Part shown: positions 26,077 to 35,422 of the stretch, one piece after another
Numbering within the stretch: the stretch's first letter is position 1
Layout of the letters: every line of letters begins with the position of its first letter
Notes under the pieces: generated by a model
Told to the model about the DNA's origin: nothing
The model's input: the letters and a program-made list of their open reading frames with translations, nothing else
Database searches by the model: none
DNA from: Streptomyces sp. 846.5
Lineage (GTDB): Bacteria > Actinomycetota > Actinomycetes > Streptomycetales > Streptomycetaceae
Length of the DNA stretch: 64,000 nucleotides
Assembly (NCBI RefSeq): GCF_004365705.1
Contig: NZ_SOBN01000001.1
Coordinates: forward strand, 5,194,001-5,258,000
Reading direction: 5' to 3'
Made by a program: the position numbers and the translations under genes

Positions 26077-27153
26077 ATGGCCGCGAACACCTGGCAGGAT
26101 CTGTACCCCGCTCCGCCGCCGGAGCGATCACCCGCCGCGCCGCCCGCTCAGCCGACCGTCCCAGCGCCCGTGCGGATGAGCGGGCCGGTGGTGACGCAGA
26201 CGCAGCTCTACCGGGACGCCCCGATGGAGCAGACCTACACGGACCTGAGCTACGCGGAACCGATCTACGCGGAGCCTGTCTACGCGGAGCCGACCTACCC
26301 GGCCGCGCCCTTCGTCGAGGAGGAGCTCACCGCGGTCCTGGAGACGGCCGTACCGGAGGCAGCGCTGCCGGAGACAGAGCTGCCGGAGACGCCGTACCGG
26401 CCCTCCGTCGATCCCGGCCCCCGCGTGGGCCGGGCCGCCAGGGCCCTGCTGGGCGCCCGGCACCGGCCGCTGGTGCACCGTGACGTCTCCGGTGGCTGGT
26501 TGCGGCCGGCGGTGTTCGGTGCGATGGACGGTCTGGTGACCAACGCCTCGCTGATCGCGGGTGTCGGCGGCGGCGGGGCCCCGAACCACACCATCGTGCT
26601 GACCGGGCTGGCGGGGCTGATCGCCGGCGCGTTCTCGATGGCCACCGGCGAGTACATCTCGGTCTGCTCGCAGAACGAGCTGACCGAGGCCGAGGTGGCG
26701 GTCGAGCAGCTGCAGCACTGGCGCAACCCCCAGGGCGAGGAGCGCGAGCTCGCCGCCGCCTACGTCAAGCGCGGCGTCGCCCCGGAGCTGGCCGAGGCGG
26801 TGGCCCAGCAGATCTCGGTGGACCCCAAGGAGGCCGTCAAGGTCCACATCCGCGAGGAGCTGGGCATCGACCCCGACGACCTGCCCTCGCCGTGGACCGC
26901 CGCCGGGGCCTCCTTCGCCTCCTTCACCGTCGGCGCCCTGCTGCCGCTGCTGCCCTACCTGTTCGGCGCTCCGGCCGCCCTGCTGATGGCGCTGGTGCTG
27001 GCCGCGGTGGCCCTGTTCGCGGGTGGCGCCTCGGTGGCCCAGCTCACCGGCCGCCCGCCGCTCCAGGGCGGCCTGCGCCAGTTCAGCCTCGGCGCGCTGG
27101 CGACCGGCATGACCTTCCTGGTCGGCCTCCTCGTCGGAGCGCATGTGTCCTGA
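26077..27153 (+). CDS. VIT1/CCC1-type membrane transporter with extended N-terminus
   Basis: 358 residues. Residues ~1-125 are hydrophilic, Pro/Glu/Tyr-rich and repetitive (tandem YAEP units and LPET-like repeats). From ~130 the VIT1/CCC1 domain starts: RPAVFGAMDGLVTNASLIAGV, GAFSMATGEYISV, an Arg/Glu-rich cytoplasmic segment (ERELAAAYVKRG...), then three C-terminal helices. VIT1/CCC1 proteins export or store Fe2+/Mn2+. The start at 26077 has an ideal GGAGGT site 8 bases upstream. The N-terminal extension is not part of the usual ~230-residue family and may be disordered. It is followed by another membrane-protein gene 91 bp on. Confidence 0.87.
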   Translation: MAANTWQDLYPAPPPERSPAAPPAQPTVPAPVRMSGPVVTQTQLYRDAPMEQTYTDLSYAEPIYAEPVYAEPTYPAAPFVEEELTAVLETAVPEAALPETELPETPYRPSVDPGPRVGRAARALLGARHRPLVHRDVSGGWLRPAVFGAMDGLVTNASLIAGVGGGGAPNHTIVLTGLAGLIAGAFSMATGEYISVCSQNELTEAEVAVEQLQHWRNPQGEERELAAAYVKRGVAPELAEAVAQQISVDPKEAVKVHIREELGIDPDDLPSPWTAAGASFASFTVGALLPLLPYLFGAPAALLMALVLAAVALFAGGASVAQLTGRPPLQGGLRQFSLGALATGMTFLVGLLVGAHVS

Positions 27154-27244
27154 GAATCCGGCGGCGAGCTGCGCCGTTTCTCATACGCGTCTCACATGTC
27201 CGCGCTACCGTCCCGCCAGAAACGGTTCGGTTGGGAGGACAGGA

Positions 27245-27814
27245 ATGCGCGGAACCTATGCACTGGCTCGCGTGGTGGTCATCCGCGCGACGGTCGCCCG
27301 CACGCTGCTGTGGATCGGCGTCGTCGGCGTCCTGGCCGGCCTGCTCATCCCGAGCGTCACCGGGCGCCGGATCGGCCTCATGATCGGGGCGGCGGCAGCC
27401 GTGCTGGCGGCCCTCGCCGGGCTGCTGCTGCGCAGCCGCTGGTACCGCGCCCGGATCGCCACCGCCGAGAAGGCCGCGTTCGCGGTGACGCTGGAGCCCG
27501 CACAGGCGACCCGGCGACGGCTGGCCCGCGACAATGCGCTGTGGCTGCTCGTCGGCATGGTCGCGGTCTGTGCCGCGGGCCTCGCCGCGGGTCCCGCCGC
27601 CGGGATGGCCGTCTTCGGCTACGGCTTCGGCCTGTTCCTGGCGACCCGCCTCACCGCCCGCTGGGAGCGCGCCAACGAGACCCTGGTCTGGGCCCGCACC
27701 GAGGACGCCCGCCTGCTCGGCCGCCGCAGCCGGATCGGCCCCTTCGCCACCACCGGCCCGGCCGCGGGCAAGGTCCGCCCCGTCGTCAAGGGCGCGGCCC
27801 GGGCCCGGGGGTAG
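27245..27814 (+). CDS. Membrane protein of unknown function
   Basis: 189 residues. Hydrophobic segments occur at about residues 19-37, 44-62 and 98-133 (the last long enough for two helices); the ends are basic. No enzyme motif seen. ATG 27245 follows a strong GGGAGGACAGG site; the frame is open to 27143, overlapping the VIT gene, but that longer start lacks a ribosome site. Composition and codon use match real neighbours. I do not recognise the family. Confidence 0.72.
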   Translation: MRGTYALARVVVIRATVARTLLWIGVVGVLAGLLIPSVTGRRIGLMIGAAAAVLAALAGLLLRSRWYRARIATAEKAAFAVTLEPAQATRRRLARDNALWLLVGMVAVCAAGLAAGPAAGMAVFGYGFGLFLATRLTARWERANETLVWARTEDARLLGRRSRIGPFATTGPAAGKVRPVVKGAARARG

Positions 27815-27831
27815 GCGGCGGTTCGGGCTTG

Positions 27832-27909
27832 TCGCGCAGTTCCCCGCGCCCCTGAACCAATTGCAACTCGGCCAGTTGCAGCCCCTTAGGGGCGCGGGGA
27901 ACTGCGCGG
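27832..27909. repeat. Intergenic inverted repeat, type A
   Basis: Arms TCGCGCAGTTCCCCGCGCCC and the complement enclose an inner TTGCAACTCGGCCAGTTGCA hairpin. It lies 17 bp after the stop of the membrane-protein gene and between convergent genes. Same family as the copies at 21.7, 33.0, 45.6, 49.8 and 53.7 kb. Confidence 0.85.
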
Positions 27910-28020
27910 CCAACCACGCAGGGCCCGCACCCGAAATCAGAGCCGCCCTGCGCGGCCAGCGCACCGCGCAGCAGCGGCGCTCCCACGGGTCGCATCGGTC
28001 GGATCATGACGCCGGATTCC

Positions 28021-28437
28021 CTACTGTGCGGTGGCGAGCGCCCGGTACGCCTCGGCGACGAACTCGGGCGGGATGCGCACGGACGCGGCGACATGCCCGC
28101 CCGCCTTGCGGAAGGCCTCGGCGGCCGCGGTCGCCCAGAGGTGCTCGACCAGGATCAGCAGTGCGCTCGATCCGGGTTCCAGCAGCTCGGCCGCCTCCGC
28201 CGCGTCCTCCTCGCCCATCAGGGTGACCGCCTCCCCGGCCGCGTCCACCGCGCCCCGCAGGTGTTCGAAGTCGCCCAGCTCGGCCGAGGTGACGCTGCCG
28301 TCCGTGGCCTTGCTGACGACCATGGTGTCGATCACGCGTACCCCGCCGGAGGCGCGCAGGGCGGTCAGCGGAGCGATGACGTCGGCGGCGACCGTCTCAC
28401 CGGGGAAGGCGAGCACCAGGAACTCCACGGGACCCAT
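28021..28437 (-). CDS. DUF6325-like small soluble protein
   Basis: 138 residues, acidic, with an alpha/beta pattern: GPVEFLVLAFPGETVAADVIAPLTAL ... GGVRVIDTMVVSKATDGSV ... SALLILVEHLWATAAAEAFRKAGG. This resembles the DUF1269/DUF6325 group of small proteins of unknown function seen in actinobacteria, often linked to stress proteins. The ATG at 28437 is divergent from hutU, with three evenly spaced CATATG palindromes between them. Function is not known. Confidence 0.75.
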   Translation of the reverse strand: MGPVEFLVLAFPGETVAADVIAPLTALRASGGVRVIDTMVVSKATDGSVTSAELGDFEHLRGAVDAAGEAVTLMGEEDAAEAAELLEPGSSALLILVEHLWATAAAEAFRKAGGHVAASVRIPPEFVAEAYRALATAQ

Positions 28438-28485
28438 GTGAATCCCCTCTCGGTCGTCCGCCGGTGCGGAGGTAGTCGGGGTCAG

Positions 28486-28519
28486 CATATGGTCCAAAAC
28501 ATATGCAAGAGGACATATG
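28486..28519. promoter_or_regulatory. Three CATATG palindromes at exact 14 bp spacing
   Basis: CATATG occurs at 28,486, 28,500 and 28,514, in the 180 bp between the divergent DUF6325 and hutU genes. Regular spacing suggests an array of operator half-sites for a regulator of hutU or of the divergent gene. Confidence 0.5.
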
Positions 28520-28559
28520 GGGCCGAGTGGGTCTGGTGCCCCTTCGTATGATTGGCTAT

Positions 28560-28573
28560 CTTCAGAGCTGAAG
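28560..28573. promoter_or_regulatory. Inverted repeat CTTCAG-AG-CTGAAG upstream of hutU
   Basis: Two perfect 6 bp arms around a 2 bp centre, ending 44 bp before the hutU start. This could be a second operator or lie in the 5' leader. Inferred from symmetry only. Confidence 0.35.
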
Positions 28574-28617
28574 AATCTGAATGGATGTATCCACCGCTTC
28601 TCGAGAGGCCGGAAGTC

Positions 28618-30288
<1,671 letters not shown>

Positions 30289-30292
30289 TCAC

Positions 30293-31588
30293 GTGACTTC
30301 CGTTGAGGAGCAGCTCGGTTCCGCTGCCGACAGCCATCGCCGGATGTGGTCCGAGCTGCTCCCGGTCGGCCGCTACGACGCCTCCGGCGGCTACCGGCGG
30401 CACGCCTGGACCCCGGCCGACGCCGAGTGCCGCGCCTGGTTCGCCGAGCAGGCCGCCGCCCGCGGACTGGCCTACGAGGTCGACCGCAACGGCAACCAGT
30501 GGGCCTGGTACGGCGACCCACAGGGCGACGGCGCCATCGTCACCGGCTCGCACCTGGACTCCGTCCCGGACGGCGGCGCCTTCGACGGGCCGCTGGGCGT
30601 GGTGTCCTCGTTCGCGGCGCTCGACGCGCTCCGGGAGCGCGGCTTCCAGCCGGTGCGCCCGCTGGCCATCACCAACTTCGTGGACGAGGAGGGCGCCCGC
30701 TTCGGCGTCGCCTGCGTCGGCTCACGGCTGACCGCAGGGGTGCTGACGCAGGATCAGGCCTACGGCCTGCGGGACGCGGCCGGGGTCCGGCTGCCCGACG
30801 CCATGGAGGCGGTCGGCCAGGACCCGGCGCTGATGGGCAAGGACGAGGAGCGGCTGTCCCGGGTCGCCGCCTATGTCGAACTCCATGTCGAGCAGGGCCG
30901 CTTCCTGGCCGGGACGCCGCACCCGGTCGGCGTCGCCTCGGCGATCTGGCCGCACGGCCGCTGGCGCTTCGACTTCCACGGCGAGGCCAACCACGCGGGC
31001 ACCACCCGCCTGGAGGACCGCCGCGACCCGATGCTGACCTACGCCAACACCGTGCTCTCGGCCCGGAAGAAGGCCAGGCTGCACGGGGCGCTGGCCACCT
31101 TCGGCAAGGTCAGCGTGGAGCCCAACGGCACCAACGCCATCGCCTCGCTGGTGCGCGGCTGGCTGGACTCCCGGGCGGCCGACGAGGCCACCCTGACCGC
31201 GCTGGTCCAGGAGATCGAGACGGCGGCGCGCGAACGGGCCGAACGGGACGGCGTCCGGGCGGATGTCGTACGCGAGTCCTACACTCCGGTTGTCGACTTC
31301 GACGCGCCGCTGCGGGACCGGCTCGCCGCGCGCCTCGGCGCCGGCACGCCCTCCCGCCACCCGACCACCACCCCTGCCGGAGCCCCTTCGGGGCGCTGCC
31401 CGATTCTGCCGACCGGCGCGGGCCACGACGCGGGCATCCTGTCCGCCGTCATCCCCACCGCGATGCTGTTCGTCCGCAACCCCACCGGGGTTTCCCACTC
31501 CCCGAGCGAGTACGCGGGCGAGGCCGACTGCCTGGCGGGCACGGCGGCCCTCGCCGACGTCCTGGAGGAGCTCGTATGCCGTCCGTGA
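30293..31588 (+). CDS. M20-family amidohydrolase (allantoate/N-carbamoyl amidase type) in the hut operon
   Basis: 431 residues from GTG 30293, 4 bp after hutU. M20 dinuclear-metal ligands are visible: GSHLDSVPDGGAFDGPLGV (His, Asp), VDEEGARFGVACVGSR (Glu-Glu), ELHVEQG (His) and PTGAGHDAG (His). Family enzymes hydrolyse allantoate or N-carbamoyl amino acids. Here it sits between hutU and hutF, where the pathway that runs through N-formylglutamate needs a formylglutamate amidohydrolase (HutG). I infer that this is its role. A Pro/Gly-rich stretch before PTGAGHDAG (encoded ~31,360-31,410, including a GCCCC-TTC-GGGGC hairpin) looks like an insertion. Its end overlaps hutF by 13 bp. Confidence 0.9.
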   Translation: MTSVEEQLGSAADSHRRMWSELLPVGRYDASGGYRRHAWTPADAECRAWFAEQAAARGLAYEVDRNGNQWAWYGDPQGDGAIVTGSHLDSVPDGGAFDGPLGVVSSFAALDALRERGFQPVRPLAITNFVDEEGARFGVACVGSRLTAGVLTQDQAYGLRDAAGVRLPDAMEAVGQDPALMGKDEERLSRVAAYVELHVEQGRFLAGTPHPVGVASAIWPHGRWRFDFHGEANHAGTTRLEDRRDPMLTYANTVLSARKKARLHGALATFGKVSVEPNGTNAIASLVRGWLDSRAADEATLTALVQEIETAARERAERDGVRADVVRESYTPVVDFDAPLRDRLAARLGAGTPSRHPTTTPAGAPSGRCPILPTGAGHDAGILSAVIPTAMLFVRNPTGVSHSPSEYAGEADCLAGTAALADVLEELVCRP

Positions 31589-32916
31589 CCCAGTTCTGGG
31601 CCCCCCACGCCTGGATCGACCCGGTCGTGGAGTCCGACGTCCTGCTCACCGTGTCGGAGGGCCGGATTACCGCGGTCACCCCCGACAGCGGCCCGGCCCC
31701 CGCCGGGGCGACCGTGCTGACCGGGCTCACCCTGCCCGGCATGGCCAACGCCCACTCGCACGCCTTCCACCGCGCCCTGCGCGGCACCGTCCAGGTCGGC
31801 AGCGGGACCTTCTGGACCTGGCGCGACACCATGTACCGGACCGCCGACGCGCTCACCCCGGACAGCTACCTGGAGCTGGCGACGGCCGTCTACGCGGAGA
31901 TGGCGCTCGCGGGCATCACCGCCGTCGGCGAGTTCCACTATCTGCACCATGCCCCCGGGGGCACCCGCTACGCCGACCCCAACGCCATGGGCGAGGCGCT
32001 GATCGAGGCCGCCTCCCGGGCCGGCATCCGGATCACCCTGCTCGACACCTGCTACCTCTCGGCCGGCTTCGGCGAGCCCCCCAACCGGCACCAGCAGCGC
32101 TTCAGCGACGGCGACGCCGACGCCTGGGCGGCGCGCGCGAGCAGCATCGCGCCCCGCGCACACGCACGGATCGGCGCCGCCGTGCACTCCGTGCGCGCGG
32201 TGCCGGCCGAACAGCTGTCGACGGTGGCGCAGTGGGCGGGGGAACGGAAGGCCCCGCTGCACGTCCATCTCTCCGAGCAGACCGCCGAGAACGAGGCCTG
32301 CCTGGCGGCCCACCGGGTGACCCCCACTCAGCTGCTGGCCCAGCACGGGGTGCTGGGCCCGCGCACCTCGGCCGTGCACGCCACCCACCTCACCGACGCC
32401 GACGTCAAGCTGCTCAGCTCCTCCTCCACGGTCATCTGCATGTGCCCCACCACGGAACGGGACCTCGCCGACGGCATCGGCCCGGCCCGCAGGCTCGCCC
32501 ACGGCGGCAGCCCGATCTCGCTGGGCAGCGACAGCCACGCGGTGATCGACCCGTTCGAGGAGGCGCGTGCGCTGGAGCTGAACGAGCGTCTCGCGACCCA
32601 GCAGCGCGGCCACTGGACGGCGGCGGCGCTGCTCCGCGCCGCGACGGAGGACGGCCATGCGTCCCTGGGGTGGCCCGAGGCGGGCCGTCTGGAGCGGGGG
32701 GCGCTCGCGGACTTCTGTTCCGTAGCGCTGGACACCCCCCGTACAGCGGGACCATCGGCGAGGTTGGGGGCGGAGACGGCGGTGTTCGCCGCGAGCGCGG
32801 CCGACGTCCGCGAGGTGGTGGTCGGCGGGCGGGTCGTCGTACGCGATGGCCGGCACCAGTCGGTACCCGATGTCGGAGCGGCACTCGCAATGGCGATCAA
32901 GCACGTCACCACCTAG
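31576..32916 (+). CDS. hutF: Formimidoylglutamate deiminase
   Basis: 446 residues; deiminates N-formimidoylglutamate to N-formylglutamate and ammonia. Amidohydrolase metal site: ANAHSHAFHRALRG (HxH), the HVHLSEQTAENEAC block that distinguishes HutF, HATHLTDAD and GSDSHAVIDPFEEAR (Asp). The start overlaps the M20 gene (13 bp). The last ~14 codons and the stop lie in the first unit of a 44 bp tandem repeat, so the C-terminal tail ([11 protein letters not shown]) is repeat-encoded. HutF marks the two-step route (deiminase, then formylglutamate amidohydrolase) rather than direct release of formamide. Confidence 0.93.
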   Translation: MPSVTQFWAPHAWIDPVVESDVLLTVSEGRITAVTPDSGPAPAGATVLTGLTLPGMANAHSHAFHRALRGTVQVGSGTFWTWRDTMYRTADALTPDSYLELATAVYAEMALAGITAVGEFHYLHHAPGGTRYADPNAMGEALIEAASRAGIRITLLDTCYLSAGFGEPPNRHQQRFSDGDADAWAARASSIAPRAHARIGAAVHSVRAVPAEQLSTVAQWAGERKAPLHVHLSEQTAENEACLAAHRVTPTQLLAQHGVLGPRTSAVHATHLTDADVKLLSSSSTVICMCPTTERDLADGIGPARRLAHGGSPISLGSDSHAVIDPFEEARALELNERLATQQRGHWTAAALLRAATEDGHASLGWPEAGRLERGALADFCSVALDTPRTAGPSARLGAETAVFAASAADVREVVVGGRVVVRDGRHQSVPDVGAALAMAIKHVTT

Positions 32917-33048
32917 TCGGAGCGGCACTCGCAATGGCGATCAAGCACGTCACCACCTAGTCGGAGCGGCACTCGCAATGGCGATCAAGCACGTCACCAC
33001 CTAGTCGGAGCGGCACTCGCGATGGCGATCAAGCACGTTACTACCTGG
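32873..33048. repeat. 44 bp tandem repeat, three perfect units and one decayed
   Basis: Units at 32,873-32,916, 32,917-32,960 and 32,961-33,004 are identical; the fourth (33,005-33,048) has several substitutions, including loss of the TAG. Each unit starts TCGGAGCGGC and the first three end ACCTAG. Unit 1 encodes the hutF C-terminus and stop; the rest are untranslated. The array runs directly into the inverted repeat at 33,044. Confidence 0.95.
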
Positions 33049-33121
33049 GGGCGCGGGGAACTGCGCTGCCAACCATGCACCTCCGTAGAGGGCTGGTCGC
33101 GCAGTTCCCCGCGCCCCCAGG
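33044..33121. repeat. Inverted repeat, type B, between hutF and hutI
   Basis: Arms CCTGGGGGCGCGGGGAACTG and the complement flank a loop (33,068-33,096). The loop is nearly the exact reverse complement of the loop in the 53.7 kb copy. It lies between genes of the same strand and ends ~14 bp before the hutI ribosome site, so it could reduce or uncouple hutI expression. Confidence 0.85.
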
Positions 33122-33146
33122 GGTCTGCAACTTTGGGAAGGTGCAT

Positions 33147-34322
33147 ATGGGCAGCACAGTGATCACCGGTATCGGCAGCTTGGTCACCAACGATCCGTCC
33201 ATGGGCGATGGCCCGTTGGGCCTCTTGAGCGACGCCGCCGTCGTGATCGATGACGGCAGGATCGCCTGGGTCGGACCCGCCGCCTCGGCCCCCGCCGCCG
33301 ACGACGCGTTCGACGCCGCCGGACGCGCGGTCATTCCCGGGTTCGTGGACTCGCATTCGCACCTTGTGTTCGCGGGCGACCGCACCGCCGAGTTCAACGC
33401 CCGGATGTCCGGTGCCGCCTACACCGCCGGCGGCATCCGTACGACCGTCGCCGCCACCCGCGCGGCCAGCGACGCCGAGTTGGACGCCAATGTCGCCCGC
33501 TACGTCGCAGAAGCCCTGCGTCAGGGCACCACCGTGCTGGAGTGCAAGTCCGGCTACGGCCTCACCGTGGAGGACGAGGCCCGCGCCCTCCGCATCGCGG
33601 GTCGCCACACCGACGAGACCACCTACCTCGGCGCGCATGTCGTCTCCCCCGACTACGCCGACGACCCTGCGGCCTACGTCGAGCTGGTCACCGGCCCCAT
33701 GCTGGACGCCTGCGCCCCGCACGCCCGCTGGGTGGACGTCTTCTGCGAGCGCGGCGCCTTCGACGGGGACCAGGCCAGGGCCGTCCTGACGGCCGGCGCG
33801 AAGCGCGGTCTGACGCCCCGGATCCACGCCAACCAGCTGACCGAGGGCCCGGGCGTCCAGCTCGCCGTGGAGCTGGGGGCGGCCTCGGCCGACCACTGCA
33901 CGCACCTGTCCGACGCCGACGTCGCCGCCCTCGCCGCCGCCTCGGGGACCACCGTGGCGACCCTGCTGCCCGGCGCCGAGTTCTCCACCCGCGCTCCCTA
34001 CCCGGACGCGCGCCGCCTGCTTGACGCCGGCGCGACGGTCGCCCTCTCGACGGACTGCAACCCGGGTTCCAGCTTCACCACCTCCGTCCCCTTCTGCATC
34101 GCCGTCGCGGTCCGGGAGATGGGCATGACCCCGGACGAGGCCCTCTGGTCCGCCACGGCCGGCGGCGCAGCCGCCCTCCGCCGCACCGACGTCGGCCGAG
34201 TAACGGTCGGCGCCCGCGCCGACCTCGCCCTGCTCGACGCCCCCTCGCACGTCCACCTTGCCTACCGTCCCGGTGTGCCGCTCGTTGCCGCGGTGTGGCG
34301 CGGGGGCGAACGGGTTTACTGA
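33147..34322 (+). CDS. hutI: Imidazolonepropionase
   Basis: 391 residues; hydrolyses 4-imidazolone-5-propanoate to N-formimidoylglutamate. Seen: [16 protein letters not shown] (HxH metal site), ECKSGYGLT, a His in [22 protein letters not shown] and STDCNPGSS with the metal Asp. The ATG at 33147 has GGGAAGG five bases upstream, immediately after the inverted repeat. In the hut order it follows hutF, but 230 bp of tandem and inverted repeats separate them. Confidence 0.94.
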   Translation: MGSTVITGIGSLVTNDPSMGDGPLGLLSDAAVVIDDGRIAWVGPAASAPAADDAFDAAGRAVIPGFVDSHSHLVFAGDRTAEFNARMSGAAYTAGGIRTTVAATRAASDAELDANVARYVAEALRQGTTVLECKSGYGLTVEDEARALRIAGRHTDETTYLGAHVVSPDYADDPAAYVELVTGPMLDACAPHARWVDVFCERGAFDGDQARAVLTAGAKRGLTPRIHANQLTEGPGVQLAVELGAASADHCTHLSDADVAALAAASGTTVATLLPGAEFSTRAPYPDARRLLDAGATVALSTDCNPGSSFTTSVPFCIAVAVREMGMTPDEALWSATAGGAAALRRTDVGRVTVGARADLALLDAPSHVHLAYRPGVPLVAAVWRGGERVY

Positions 34323-34402
34323 TCCTCCCACCGCTCACTGAGAACTTCCGTGCATGGCGGTTCCGCCCGCACGCCGATCGGCGTACCGTCAGCAGCTGGA
34401 AT

Positions 34403-34417
34403 CTGACGCACCGTCAG
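34403..34417. promoter_or_regulatory. Inverted repeat CTGACG-CAC-CGTCAG
   Basis: Perfect 6 bp arms, 32 bp before the GTG start of the first surface-protein gene. The same pattern occurs before the WxL operon and, with one mismatch, before the LtrA gene. Candidate shared operator. Confidence 0.55.
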
Positions 34418-34448
34418 TACGGGAGTTGCGGAGGCGAAGGGCGGGGTC

Positions 34449-35165
34449 GTGGTCGGGAGAAGTGGCGGGAGGCTGGCGGCGGGGGTGTCCGTGCTCGCTG
34501 TCGCGGGAGTGGGGGTTCTGGCCGGGTCCGTCGGCGGGGCGCATGCGGCGGGGGCGGCGCTGGTGGCGGTGCCGTACCACTGCACGACGCCGATCGGGGA
34601 GAAGGACGCGGTGTCCAAGGTCGCGGTGACGGCCGTGCCCAGCGGCAGCGGCGGCGCCTATGCCGTGACCATGGACTTCACCAACGGCGTCTCCTCCAGC
34701 CCGGTCGACCTCGGCCCGGGGGCGATGCAGCCGAGCGCGGTGCTGGACCTCGGGGGCGCCGACGCTGGGACGGTGAAGGTGTCGGGGCCCGCCAACGCCA
34801 CCAGGGTCCCGGCCAACACGCCGATCGCCATCGGGAGCATGACCGGCAGCTACCGCCCGAGTAGCAAGGCCACGACCGGGACGGTGACCTTCACCCCTGG
34901 GGTGCTCACCGTGATCTCCTACACGCTCACGACGACCTGCACGCCGACCGGCGCCACGCCCGTCGGTCTCAGCCTGCCGATCACCGTCGCCGCCGCAGGC
35001 TCATCCGCCGCTACCTCCGCTCCCGCGGTCTCGAACCTCGCGCAGACCGGCGCCGACAGCTACCCCGTCGCCGTCGGCCTGTTCGGCGGGACGGTTCTGC
35101 TGGGCGGTCTGGGTGGGGTGCTGATTCTGACCCGGCGGCCCCGGTCGGCCGGGCGGATGCCTTGA
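34449..35165 (+). CDS. Secreted LAQTG sortase-type surface protein
   Basis: 238 residues from GTG. A signal peptide (about 1-34, ending AHAAGA) is followed by a ~130-residue domain with two cysteines (YHCTTPIG ... TTTCTPTG). A Thr/Ser/Ala linker leads to NLAQTG, a hydrophobic segment and a basic RRPRSAGR tail, i.e. an LPXTG-like anchor of the LAxTG type used by Streptomyces sortase E. The central domain is the same as in the proteins starting at 35,423 and 39,027. It is 257 bp upstream of the WxL operon with its own inverted-repeat site. Function unknown; cell-wall surface location is inferred. No sortase gene is in the window. Confidence 0.8.
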   Translation: MVGRSGGRLAAGVSVLAVAGVGVLAGSVGGAHAAGAALVAVPYHCTTPIGEKDAVSKVAVTAVPSGSGGAYAVTMDFTNGVSSSPVDLGPGAMQPSAVLDLGGADAGTVKVSGPANATRVPANTPIAIGSMTGSYRPSSKATTGTVTFTPGVLTVISYTLTTTCTPTGATPVGLSLPITVAAAGSSAATSAPAVSNLAQTGADSYPVAVGLFGGTVLLGGLGGVLILTRRPRSAGRMP

Positions 35166-35175
35166 CTTCTAAATC

Positions 35176-35188
35176 TGACGGGTCGTCA
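35176..35188. promoter_or_regulatory. Inverted repeat TGACG-GGT-CGTCA
   Basis: Second copy of the TGACG-N3-CGTCA motif, in the leader of the WxL operon and preceded, as at 34.4 kb, by AATCTGACG-like sequence. Candidate operator shared with the gene at 34,449. Confidence 0.55.
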
Positions 35189-35196
35189 ATGATGGG

Positions 35197-35283
35197 CACC
35201 GCCAAGGCGGTGAGCACAGAAACGACACACATGCAGGAGGCCGGCCGCCCCCGTCGACGGCAAGGGAGACAGGGGGCGGTCGG
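35197..35283 (+). other. Structured 5' leader of the WxL operon (two hairpins)
   Basis: CACCGCC-AA-GGCGGTG (35,197-35,212) and a larger stem with arms CCGGCCGCCCCC and GGGGGCGGTCGG (35,241-35,283, 11 of 12 pairs) lie in the 257 bp before the operon. They could be a terminator for the upstream gene or a structured untranslated leader. I do not recognise a known riboswitch. Confidence 0.4.
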
Positions 35284-35422
35284 CCCGCACGGCACCGTGG
35301 CGCCGATCGAAGAATAGTCCTGGTGCACCTCACCCGGGCAGATCGGCTCCGGTGGCCGTGACGGCTGTCACGCAGCGGGCGTGGCGATAGCCGCCGCCTT
35401 CACCGAAAGGGGCACCACGATC

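Noticed and set aside
26340-26400. LPET motifs in the VIT transporter N-terminus as sortase signals
   Set aside because: They are not followed by Gly, a hydrophobic helix and a basic tail, and lie N-terminal to a polytopic domain; they are simple repeats.
30346-32916. Apparent fusion of an Arg-rich region to hutF in one long frame
   Set aside because: The N-terminal part is an out-of-frame reading of the M20 gene. HutF starts at 31,576 with normal family length.
32873-33048. 44 bp repeats as a CRISPR array
   Set aside because: Units are contiguous with no spacers and contain the hutF stop codon.
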